26,513 nt of DNA from Sva-07 sp031398325 (GTDB taxonomy: Bacteria; Actinomycetota; Acidimicrobiia; Acidimicrobiales; Ilumatobacteraceae). Both the position numbers and the translations under genes were made by a program. The stretch is taken from NCBI GenBank assembly GCA_031398325.1, contig JANNNB010000371.1, forward strand, positions 1 through 26,513, read 5' to 3'. Positions 13,366 through 20,662 of this stretch are shown here, one piece after another. The first letter of the stretch is position 1; every line of letters begins with the position of its first letter. Below the pieces are notes generated by a model. The model made no database searches and was not told the DNA's origin. It worked only from the letters and a program-made list of their open reading frames with translations.

Positions 13366-15348
13366 GTGTCGTTGACCCCTGAACAAGATGATCAACTCGT
13401 CTCGCTGGCCCGAGGCATGGCAATGGACGCCCCACTCGCGGCGAACAGCGGCCATCAAGGCACGGCAATGGCACTCGCCCCACTCGCGCACGTCCTGTTC
13501 AGCCGGATCATGAAGTACGACCCGGCTGACCCGGACTGGCCCGATCGCGATCGCTTCGTCCTGTCCAACGGCCATGCGTCGATCCTGCAGTACACGATGC
13601 TCTTCCTGTCCGGGTCCGGCCTCGAACTCGACGACCTGCGCGCCTTCCGTCAATGGGAATCGCGCACGCCGGGTCACCCGGAGGCCGGCCACACCGCAGC
13701 GGTCGAGGTCACGACCGGCCCGTTGGGCCAGGGCTTCGGCAATTCGGTCGGCATGGCGATCGCTGAGCGCAGCCTGCGCACACGCTTCGGCGCTGACGCT
13801 CAGGACCACTGCACCTACGTCATCGCCGGCGACGGCTGCATGATGGAGGGAATCAGCCACGAGGCAGCCTCCCTCGCCGGCCACCTCGGCCTCGGCCGGT
13901 TGATCTGCGTCTTCGACGACAACCGCATCACCATCGACGGCTCGACCGATCTCTCGACGAACGACGACATCGTCGGACGGTTCCGGGCCTACAACTGGGA
14001 CGTCGTGGAACTGGGTGACATCGCCGATGATCTCGACGCGCTGGAGTCAGCGCTCCTTGCGGCGAAGGCCCAGACCGAGCGGCCGTCGTTGCTCGTGCTG
14101 CGCACCCACATCGGCCGGCCGTCACCCGACTTCGAAGACGACCATTCGGCGCACGGCAACCCGTTCAAGGCCGCCGACGTGACCCGGACGAAGGCCGTCA
14201 TGGGTATCCCCGACGAGCCGTTCTGGGCACCCGACGAGTTGGTCGCAGCCAGCCGTGCCCACGCCGGGCAACGTGGCGCCGGGGCTCACTCGGCCTGGAC
14301 CTCACGTTCGTCGTCGACGACATCGTCGCCCGACTGGACCGCTGCATGGAACGCCACAGGACTGCCAGGCTGGGACGATGACCTTCCCCTCTACGAAGCG
14401 GGTGACTTGGTGGCAACTCGCAAGGCGATCCAGAAGGCGCTCGACGCGACGTACGACAGGCTGCCCGGTCTCCTCTCGGGGTCGGCCGACCTGAGCGGCA
14501 GCAACGGTACGGTGCTCGACCGGGCGACCTCGCTGTCCGCGACCGACCCCGGCGGGCGATACGTCCACTTCGGCATTCGCGAACACGCGATGGCGGCGTC
14601 GATGGTGGGCATGGCCAAGCACGGCGGAATCCTGCCGATCGGCGGCACGTTCTTCGTGTTCTCCGACTACATGAAGCCCTCCATTCGCCTCGCCGCACTG
14701 TCGAAGGCGAAGGTCTGCTTCGTGTTCACCCACGACTCGGTCGGCGTCGGTGAGGACGGCCCGACCCACCAACCCATCGAGCAACTGGCAGCCCTCCGAG
14801 CGATCCCCGATCTGCACGTGATCCGCCCCGCCGATGCCAACGAGACCATCCAGGCCTGGGCCGACGCCGTACGCCATGACGGACCATCGGCACTGATCCT
14901 CAGCCGCCAAGACATCGAGGTGACGACCGACGGGTCAGCCGTCGCCCGGGGCGCCGGCATCGTGGTCGACACGGGCGACGCCGATCCGGCGATCGTGTTG
15001 ATCGCCACCGGCAGCGAGGTCGCCGTGTGTGTCGCTGCTGCGGGACGTCTCGTGGAGAGTGGAGTACCGACCCGGGTGGTGAGTCTTCCGAGCTGGGACC
15101 GGTTCGTCGAGCAAGGACGCAGCTTCCGTGACGAGATCCTGCCTCCGGGCGTGCCGGTGTTGTCCGTCGAGGCGGCGAGCACGTTCGGCTGGGGCATGCT
15201 CGCAGACGTGTCGATCGGCATCGACCGCTTCGGCGCCAGCGCGCCGGGTGAGTTCGTCCTCGAAAAGTTGGGCATCAACGTGGACAACGTGGTGGCGACC
15301 GCACGAACACTCATCGATGAACGAGCGAAGGGAACGAAGCAGTCATGA
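13366..15348 (+). CDS. tkt: Transketolase
   Basis: A 660-aa thiamine-diphosphate enzyme that moves two-carbon ketol units between sugar phosphates in the pentose phosphate pathway. The N-terminal part shows NSGHQG (His30), LSNGHASILQY (His70), the TTGPLGQG loop and the ThDP/metal motif G155-D-G with the conserved Asn186 further on. The middle domain has GSADLSGSNG, FGIREHAMAAS with the catalytic Glu, and HDSVGVGEDGPTHQP; the C-terminal domain ends at about 650. The length is normal. The start is GTG 13366; the next Met (residue 18) would delete conserved sequence. The linker at about 310-325 (TSRSSSTTSSPD) is Ser/Thr-rich and poorly conserved. The stop overlaps the transaldolase start by 4 bases. 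Confidence 0.96.
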   Translation: MSLTPEQDDQLVSLARGMAMDAPLAANSGHQGTAMALAPLAHVLFSRIMKYDPADPDWPDRDRFVLSNGHASILQYTMLFLSGSGLELDDLRAFRQWESRTPGHPEAGHTAAVEVTTGPLGQGFGNSVGMAIAERSLRTRFGADAQDHCTYVIAGDGCMMEGISHEAASLAGHLGLGRLICVFDDNRITIDGSTDLSTNDDIVGRFRAYNWDVVELGDIADDLDALESALLAAKAQTERPSLLVLRTHIGRPSPDFEDDHSAHGNPFKAADVTRTKAVMGIPDEPFWAPDELVAASRAHAGQRGAGAHSAWTSRSSSTTSSPDWTAAWNATGLPGWDDDLPLYEAGDLVATRKAIQKALDATYDRLPGLLSGSADLSGSNGTVLDRATSLSATDPGGRYVHFGIREHAMAASMVGMAKHGGILPIGGTFFVFSDYMKPSIRLAALSKAKVCFVFTHDSVGVGEDGPTHQPIEQLAALRAIPDLHVIRPADANETIQAWADAVRHDGPSALILSRQDIEVTTDGSAVARGAGIVVDTGDADPAIVLIATGSEVAVCVAAAGRLVESGVPTRVVSLPSWDRFVEQGRSFRDEILPPGVPVLSVEAASTFGWGMLADVSIGIDRFGASAPGEFVLEKLGINVDNVVATARTLIDERAKGTKQS

Positions 15349-16451
15349 CCGACCGACTGAAGGACCTCTACGACGAGCGGGGCCAGAGCCCTTGGCTCGA
15401 CAACCTCCGCCGGGGCTACCTCACCTCGGGCGAACTCGCCGCGCTGCGAGACCGCGGGGTGCGAGGGCTCACATCGAACCCGTCGATCTTCCAGAAGGCG
15501 ATCCAGGACTCGGTCGACTACGACGAGCAGTTCGGCGAACTCGTCAAGGTGGGTGCGGGGGTGAACGACGACTACTGGTCGCTCGTGATCCAGGACATCC
15601 ACGGCGCCTGCGACGTCTTCGAACGCGTGTACGACGAGTCGGAAGGCATCGACGGCTACGTGAGCGTCGAGGTGGCACCGAACCTCGCCCACGACGGGCC
15701 GGGAACCGAGGCAGCGGCGCGTGCGCTCCACGAGCGCATCGACCGACGCAACCTGATGGTCAAGATTCCGGGCACCGCCGAAGGGCTCGCCCCCATCGAG
15801 CAGATGATCGCCGAAGGCCGCTGCATCAATGTCACCCTGATCTTCAGTCTCGAGCGCTACACCGAGGTCATGGAGGCGTACATCGCAGGACTCGAGCGAC
15901 ATGTTGCAGATCGGTCGCACGTCGATCTCTCCAAGGTGGCCAGCGTCGCCAGCTTCTTCATCAGTCGGGTCGACACCGAAGTCGATCGACGTCTCGAGGC
16001 GATCGGCACCGATGAGGCGCTGGCGCTTCGCGGCAAGGCGGCGGTCGCCCAAGCGAAGTTGGCGTACCAACAGTTCCTCGACACGTTCCGCGGTCAGCGC
16101 TGGGACGCGTTGGCGGCCCGCGGCGCTCGCGTGCAGCGTCCGCTGTGGGCCTCGACCTCGACCAAGAACCCCGACTTTCCCGACACGCTCTACGTCGACG
16201 AGCTCATCGGTCCGCACACGGTCAACACGCTGCCCGACACGACGCTCGAGGCGTTCGCCGACCACGGCACGCTCGACCGCCGCGTCGATGCCGATGTCGA
16301 TGAGGCCCGTCGGGTCTGGTCGGCCCTGGCCGAGGTCGGTGTCGACATGTCCGATGTCGCCGCACAGTTGGAACGCGAAGGGGTGTCCAGTTTCGAAAAG
16401 GCGTTCGACGAGTTGATCACCGCGCTGGAGACGAAGGCCTCCGAGCTCTGA
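15345..16451 (+). CDS. tal: Transaldolase
   Basis: A 368-aa class I aldolase-type enzyme that transfers a dihydroxyacetone unit from sedoheptulose 7-phosphate to glyceraldehyde 3-phosphate. Visible motifs are GLTSNPSIFQKAI near the N-terminus, VSVEVAPNLAHD at about 106-117, the Schiff-base lysine K140 in NLMVKIPGT, and NVTLIFSLERY followed by VASVASFFISRVDTEVD. The length matches the actinobacterial/cyanobacterial long form. It begins within the transketolase stop (ATGA), giving a two-gene operon for the non-oxidative pentose phosphate branch; zwf, opcA and pgl, often next in actinobacteria, do not follow. It converges with the molybdoenzyme gene 24 bases away, with no obvious terminator between. 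Confidence 0.96.
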   Translation: MTDRLKDLYDERGQSPWLDNLRRGYLTSGELAALRDRGVRGLTSNPSIFQKAIQDSVDYDEQFGELVKVGAGVNDDYWSLVIQDIHGACDVFERVYDESEGIDGYVSVEVAPNLAHDGPGTEAAARALHERIDRRNLMVKIPGTAEGLAPIEQMIAEGRCINVTLIFSLERYTEVMEAYIAGLERHVADRSHVDLSKVASVASFFISRVDTEVDRRLEAIGTDEALALRGKAAVAQAKLAYQQFLDTFRGQRWDALAARGARVQRPLWASTSTKNPDFPDTLYVDELIGPHTVNTLPDTTLEAFADHGTLDRRVDADVDEARRVWSALAEVGVDMSDVAAQLEREGVSSFEKAFDELITALETKASEL

Positions 16452-16475
16452 ACCACCGGTTCGCAGCCTGAGCGC

Positions 16476-18128
16476 TCATCCCGTCACGTCGAGCGTGATG
16501 CGGTGGTACCCCTGGGCCCCGTCGGGTGCCACAGCGCGGGGCTCCTCGGGTTGCGGCGCGCCGTCGCCGTCGACAGCGCGGGCTTCGATGTAGTACTTGC
16601 CCGGCTCGCCGTCGTACCGGTACACCCACTGGACCCACGTGTCGTTCGACGGCACCCCTCCGAGTTCCGCGTCGAGCCAAGGTCCTGGTCCCTCGTCGCC
16701 GTCAGCAGGCTCGAAGCGGACCTGGACCGCGGAGATCCCCCGATGGACGGCCCACGCGACCCCGCCGATGGTGACGTCACCGACGGCCCGCGTGTTGCCG
16801 TTCCTGGGGGTGTCGATGCGAGCCATCGTCTTGACCGGACCGAGTTTCGACCATCCGCGCGGGATCCAGTACCCGTCGAAGTCCTCCCACCTCGTCAAGC
16901 GCATGTCCGTGACCCACTTGGTCGCGGACACATACCCGAACAGGCCGGGCACGACCATTCGTACCGGATACCCGTGGAGCGCAGGGAGCGGCTCGCCGTT
17001 CATGGCGATCGCGAGCATCGCGTCGCGCCCGTCCATGATCACCTCGACCGGGGTGCCGCAGGTCCAGCCGTCGACCGACCTGCTCGCCAACTGCTCGGCG
17101 CCAGCCTGGAGCCCGGCCTCTTCGAGGATGTCCTTGAGCAGCACTCCCTGCCAGAGTGCGTTGCCGACGAGCGTGCCGCCGACCTGGTTCGACACGCACG
17201 ACAGCGTGATGTATCGCTCGACCTGCGGACGTGCGAGGAGATCGTCGAAGGTCAGCTCCATCGGGTTGTCGACGAGGCCGTCGATCTTCAGCTTCCAGGA
17301 ATTCTTCGACACCTGCGGGACGACGAGTGCGGTGTCGATCCGGTAGAAGTCACCGTTGGGGATCACGAACGGTGTGACCCCCTCCACCCCGAGGTCTGCA
17401 TCGACGGGAAGCACGGGCACGGGACCATCGGCTGCGGGAAGCGAGAGTGATGCCCGTTCACCGCCCACGTCGAATCGATTCTGCAGCAGGCGACCGATCC
17501 CACCGGCGAGCACGGCGATCGATCCGATTCCGACGGCGCCGAGCATGAAGCGTCGACGATCCATCGGCTGGAACCGTTCTCGGCCGTCCGCATCGACGCG
17601 AGATCTCCGCGGAGCCAGCCACCACAGGACCCCGACCGACACGATCGTGCCGACGATCGTCGGCAACAGCTTGCCGACGGTCGGAGCGGGCCGCGTCAAC
17701 ACTGCCACCCCGCCGAGCACACCGATCGCGCATGTGAGCGCGTAGGCCCCGGCGCGCTGCCCGCGGACTGCCATGATGCCGACCGTGATGCCGAGCACGA
17801 GCAGCACCACGAGTGCGCCGGCGACGAGCACCGCTTTGTCGTTCGTGCCGAACTGTTCGATCGCCCAGTCCTTGAGCGGCTTCGGGACCCAGTCGATGAA
17901 CACCTGCCCGACGGGGACCACCGGCGACGCCGACCCTTCGATCACGCCGACCACCACCTCGGCAGCGGCAAGTCCGGATCCGGTGGCGACGAGGCCGAGC
18001 GCGACGCCATACCCCAGTCCTGGCCGGTCGACGCCGTAGTCTCGCTCGGGTATGGAATCCGGTGGTGGCAACGGCGCACCCGACTCGGCGCCCGAGGTGT
18101 CGGCGATCGAGGTGTCGGCGATCGACAT
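16476..18128 (-). CDS. Membrane-bound sulfite-oxidase-type molybdopterin oxidoreductase
   Basis: A 550-aa protein in two parts. Residues 38-171 hold four hydrophobic helices (about 38-63, 99-120, 126-146, 152-171). RRRFMLGAVGIGSIAVLAGG at 191-210 is a twin-arginine motif followed by a fifth helix. Residues 230-420 are the Mo-cofactor domain of the sulfite oxidase family, with the metal-binding Cys311 in ITLSCVSNQVGG and GYPVRMVVPGLFGYVSATKWV. The last 120 residues are the Ig-like dimerisation domain. No heme domain is present. The substrate is unproven and may be sulfite or a sulfoxide. Start ATG 18128 has AGGAG just upstream; ATG at 18287 is possible but lies deep in the divergent LOG gene. 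Confidence 0.88.
   Translation of the reverse strand: MSIADTSIADTSGAESGAPLPPPDSIPERDYGVDRPGLGYGVALGLVATGSGLAAAEVVVGVIEGSASPVVPVGQVFIDWVPKPLKDWAIEQFGTNDKAVLVAGALVVLLVLGITVGIMAVRGQRAGAYALTCAIGVLGGVAVLTRPAPTVGKLLPTIVGTIVSVGVLWWLAPRRSRVDADGRERFQPMDRRRFMLGAVGIGSIAVLAGGIGRLLQNRFDVGGERASLSLPAADGPVPVLPVDADLGVEGVTPFVIPNGDFYRIDTALVVPQVSKNSWKLKIDGLVDNPMELTFDDLLARPQVERYITLSCVSNQVGGTLVGNALWQGVLLKDILEEAGLQAGAEQLASRSVDGWTCGTPVEVIMDGRDAMLAIAMNGEPLPALHGYPVRMVVPGLFGYVSATKWVTDMRLTRWEDFDGYWIPRGWSKLGPVKTMARIDTPRNGNTRAVGDVTIGGVAWAVHRGISAVQVRFEPADGDEGPGPWLDAELGGVPSNDTWVQWVYRYDGEPGKYYIEARAVDGDGAPQPEEPRAVAPDGAQGYHRITLDVTG
18037..18042 (+). promoter_or_regulatory. Possible -10 box for the LOG-family gene
   Basis: TAGTCT lies 9 bases before ATG 18052, which would give a leader of about 0-3 bases. 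The box is within the 5' coding part of the divergent molybdoenzyme gene. The spacing is looser than at the other leaderless genes, so the call is weak. Confidence 0.3.
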
Positions 18129-19116
18129 GTCTCCTGGGATCGTGGCCGAACTCGGGGTGACCGCAGACGTGAGGCTCGCTGAGGAACTCGTGTCGGAAGC
18201 GCTCGGGCTCATCACCGACCAGCCTGACACGCTCAACCTCAAGATTGCGACCGCGGCGCTCGCGGAGATGCGTGACGCGTTCGCCATGTTCGAGCCGTAC
18301 CGTGATCAGCCCAAGGTCTCGATCTTCGGATCGGCTCGGATACAGATGGATGATCCGCTCTACGACCACGCACGACGACTCGCCGCGACGATGGCCGAGC
18401 ACGGCTGGATGACCGTGACCGGGGCCGGGCCGGGGATCATGCAGGCGGGAATGGAGGGGGCCGGCAAGGCCAAGTCGATCGGTGTGTCCATCCGGCTCCC
18501 GTTCGAATCCGGAGCGAACTCGATCATCGCCGGAGACGCCAAGCACGTGAGCATGAAGTACTTCTTCACGCGCAAACTGATGCTGATCAAGGAATCACAG
18601 GCGTTCGTCTGCCTTCCTGGTGGGTTCGGAACGCTCGACGAGACGTTCGAGCTCCTCACCCTGACCCAGACAGGCAAGGGCATGCCCGTCCCGATCGTCT
18701 TGCTCGATGCGCCGGGCGATCCGTACTGGGAGTCGATCGACACGTTCGTGCGCGACACACTGATCGCTCGCGGTCTCGTTGCCGCGCATGACACGACGCT
18801 GTACACGATCACCGACTCGTGCGAGACCGCAGCTGCGGTGATCCAGCGGTTCTATTCGAACTACCACTCGATCCGGTTCGTCGGAGACAACCTCGTGATG
18901 CGCATGCGTACGGGTCCGACCCCCGCGCAACTCGACGAGCTGAACCGGCGATTCGGGCACCTCGTGGCCAAGGGCACGATCGGCATCGTCGAGCCGTTCA
19001 AGGCAGAGCGGCGCGACGATGACCATGTCGACCTCGACCGCATCGCCTTCAATTTTGCCAAGCGCGGCTACAGCGAACTGATCACGATGATCGACGTGAT
19101 CAACGGCTACGTCTGA
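18052..19116 (+). CDS. LOG family protein (TIGR00730-type Rossmann fold, lysine-decarboxylase-like)
   Basis: A 354-aa protein with a Rossmann-like core: KVSIFGSARI (about 88-97), TGAGPGIMQAGMEGA (123-137), and the diagnostic PGGFGTLDE at 189-197 followed by a helix. Characterised LOG enzymes hydrolyse cytokinin riboside monophosphates or other nucleoside 5'-monophosphates to base plus ribose phosphate; true lysine decarboxylase activity is not expected. It is longer than the 190-aa minimal enzymes, with N- and C-terminal helical extensions (to 85; after 260), as in a longer actinobacterial subgroup. Start 18052 or the internal ATG 18127 are both possible; a 15-bp tandem repeat lies between them. 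The 3' end overlaps the convergent small gene by 10 bases. Confidence 0.85.
   Translation: MESGGGNGAPDSAPEVSAIEVSAIDMSPGIVAELGVTADVRLAEELVSEALGLITDQPDTLNLKIATAALAEMRDAFAMFEPYRDQPKVSIFGSARIQMDDPLYDHARRLAATMAEHGWMTVTGAGPGIMQAGMEGAGKAKSIGVSIRLPFESGANSIIAGDAKHVSMKYFFTRKLMLIKESQAFVCLPGGFGTLDETFELLTLTQTGKGMPVPIVLLDAPGDPYWESIDTFVRDTLIARGLVAAHDTTLYTITDSCETAAAVIQRFYSNYHSIRFVGDNLVMRMRTGPTPAQLDELNRRFGHLVAKGTIGIVEPFKAERRDDDHVDLDRIAFNFAKRGYSELITMIDVINGYV
18094..18123. repeat. Two tandem copies of a 15-bp repeat
   Basis: GAGGTGTCGGCGATC occurs twice in direct succession (18094-18108, 18109-18123), and a decayed third unit (GACATGTCTCCTGGG) follows. The unit is in frame for both genes: EVSAI in the LOG protein and SIADT in the divergent molybdoenzyme if longer starts are used. 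Confidence 0.75.
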
Positions 19117-19304
19117 ATCGACCGCAGCGATTCGGCCGCCTTGTCGAGCGCTCGGCGCGCCTGCATCAGCCGACGGTCAGAGGCGGGTCGGGTGACCTCG
19201 CCCTCCGCCGACGCTTCCCGCAGCTGGTCGAAGGCCATGTCGTCGAGGTCGGCGCTGATCGCCTCGATCCGCTCGATCAGATCGCCGTAGTCCCACACGG
19301 TCAT
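19107..19304 (-). CDS. Small hypothetical protein, helical and charged
   Basis: A 65-aa protein of unknown function. It is rich in Asp, Glu, Arg and Ala with hydrophobic residues spaced as in two amphipathic helices (YGDLIERIEAISADLDDMAF and SDRRLMQARRALDKAAESLR), so a helical hairpin or coiled coil is likely. It has no signal peptide or membrane segment. The ATG overlaps the stop of the metallo-hydrolase gene (ATGA), so it is translated with it, and its TAG lies 10 bases inside the end of the convergent LOG gene. The overlap with the upstream gene is the main reason to believe it is real. Confidence 0.68.
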   Translation of the reverse strand: MTVWDYGDLIERIEAISADLDDMAFDQLREASAEGEVTRPASDRRLMQARRALDKAAESLRSIQT

Positions 19305-20623
19305 TCGCCGATCGCGAACACCATGTCGACCGGAGGTGCTTCACCGGCCAGGACCGTGTCCGAATCGGCTTGCGCCGACTTGAAGATGCCCTTCGACATG
19401 AGCGACGACTCAGCGGCCCGGCGAGACGCGTAGATCGCCGAGCGCGCTTCGTGCACCGCGTGCGACTCCGGTTCGGCTTCCACGGCGAACTCGATGAGTT
19501 GGCATGCCATTCGATGGTCACCGGTCCCCGAGAGTTCCGTTGCCCGCTCGACCAGTACGGCGACGCCGCCGGCGAGGGCGGCCACTTCGGCGCCGATGGC
19601 GGAATCCGGCGGGGGCTTGAGCCGTGCCGGATTCCCGTCCCACCAACCACCGAAGAGTCGCCAGATGTTGCGGATGACGAACTCAGGTTCGTCGTACAGC
19701 GGCCTGAGGTAGGGCAGCTCCAGGGTCTCTGGCGGGACGGCGACGCTGTGCAGGATGTCGTCCAGAACGGCGCCCGAATTCATGGCGTCGACGACCTCCG
19801 CGACCAGTACCTCGAGCGTCGAGGCCACCTTCTCGAGGCAGGTGCGGATGCGCGCCGTGCCGGCGATCGGCAGACCGTGCGCCGGCACGAACAGTTCGGC
19901 GTCCATCGCCGCCATCGCGCGGAGCGACTCGGCCCACTCGAGCGGGTACCGCTGCACTTTCTGTGGATTGCCGCAGTTCGGGAAGTTCCAGATGAACTGG
20001 TCCCCGGCGCTGATGATCCGCTGCTGGGGAAGCCACGTCCAGGTGTGATCGTCCGTCTCGCCGAGACAGTGCCGGAACTCGAAATCGATGTCGCCGATGC
20101 GCTCGGACAGGTGCTCGTCGTAGGTCACGTCGGGTCGCAGGGTTCCCACCGGCAGGAACGGCGTGTCGCGCGCCGTCGATGCCGCCACGGCAGCGCCGCC
20201 GAACTGGCGCATGTTGATCACGCGGTTGTATCCCGCCGTGTACTCGTAGCGGTCGAACCTCGCGGAGACGCGCTCGTGTCCGACCACGCGCGGGGTTGGA
20301 AGTACGCGTGCACGGGCGTCAGCCGCGAAGGCCCGTGACCCTCCGACGTGATCGGCGTGGCCGTGCGTGTAGACGATGGTGTGGACCGCCTCGTCCGACC
20401 AGCCGCGCAACGAGTCCACGACGGCCCCACCCGTGTGTGCTCCGCTCGAATCGAAGGCGACCAGGCCGTCGCCGGTGTCGATCACGAGGACATGACTGAA
20501 CGACTCGATCAGGGCGACCCCGTCGGCGAGCTCGCTGAGCTCTTGCGTCACCCGGTTGGGTGGTGTGGCGACCACGCCGGAATCGATGATTCGGGTCGAC
20601 AGCTCGATCGGATGCACGCTCAC
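19301..20623 (-). CDS. MBL-fold metallo-hydrolase, alkyl-sulfatase-like
   Basis: A 440-aa protein. The N-terminal metallo-beta-lactamase domain (about 25-270) has the zinc-binding T-H87-G-H89-A-D91-H92 motif, a later His in FRHCLGETDDHTWTW, an Asp in IISAGDQFIWNFPN, and VPAHGLPI. The second part (about 290-400) resembles the helical dimerisation domain of type III (Bds1/SdsA1) alkyl sulfatases (YLRPLYDEPEFVIRNIWRLFGGWWDGNPARLKP). No signal peptide is seen, whereas secreted sulfatases have one, so the substrate may be an intracellular sulfate ester or other ester. The start is GTG 20623; a second GTG two codons later is possible. It is divergent from an aldehyde dehydrogenase with only 39 bases between, which would fit joint breakdown of an alkyl sulfate via alcohol and aldehyde. 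Confidence 0.85.
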   Translation of the reverse strand: MSVHPIELSTRIIDSGVVATPPNRVTQELSELADGVALIESFSHVLVIDTGDGLVAFDSSGAHTGGAVVDSLRGWSDEAVHTIVYTHGHADHVGGSRAFAADARARVLPTPRVVGHERVSARFDRYEYTAGYNRVINMRQFGGAAVAASTARDTPFLPVGTLRPDVTYDEHLSERIGDIDFEFRHCLGETDDHTWTWLPQQRIISAGDQFIWNFPNCGNPQKVQRYPLEWAESLRAMAAMDAELFVPAHGLPIAGTARIRTCLEKVASTLEVLVAEVVDAMNSGAVLDDILHSVAVPPETLELPYLRPLYDEPEFVIRNIWRLFGGWWDGNPARLKPPPDSAIGAEVAALAGGVAVLVERATELSGTGDHRMACQLIEFAVEAEPESHAVHEARSAIYASRRAAESSLMSKGIFKSAQADSDTVLAGEAPPVDMVFAIGE

Positions 20624-20644
20624 ACGACAAGTGTGGCAGCCACA
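20621..20644. promoter_or_regulatory. Two overlapping inverted repeats between divergent genes
   Basis: CACAC-GACAA-GTGTG (20621-20635) and TGTGG-CAG-CCACA (20632-20644) share four bases. The first covers the GTG start of the metallo-hydrolase gene, the second lies just upstream of the aldehyde dehydrogenase -10 box. They may be operator half-sites controlling both genes; no regulator gene is adjacent. Confidence 0.35.
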
Positions 20645-20650
20645 GGCTCG

Positions 20651-20656
20651 TACGAT
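20651..20656 (+). promoter_or_regulatory. -10 box of a leaderless promoter for the aldehyde dehydrogenase gene
   Basis: TACGAT, then 6 bases, then ATG at 20663. There is no ribosome-binding site. The same hexamer and gap occur before the nudix gene. Confidence 0.5.
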
Positions 20657-20662
20657 GACACC

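Noticed and set aside
14250..14400. Possible pair of compensating frameshifts in transketolase, because the linker reads TSRSSSTTSSPD and another frame looks protein-like (LDLTFVVDDIVARLDR)
   Set aside because: Flanking residues (RGAGAHSAW before, PDWTAAWNATGLPGWDDDLP after) fit the family in the annotated frame with normal spacing, and the other frame soon stops. A poorly conserved inter-domain linker explains it.
14667..16265. Long - strand open frame across transketolase and transaldolase
   Set aside because: No domain is recognisable; the opposite strand encodes two unmistakable pathway enzymes.
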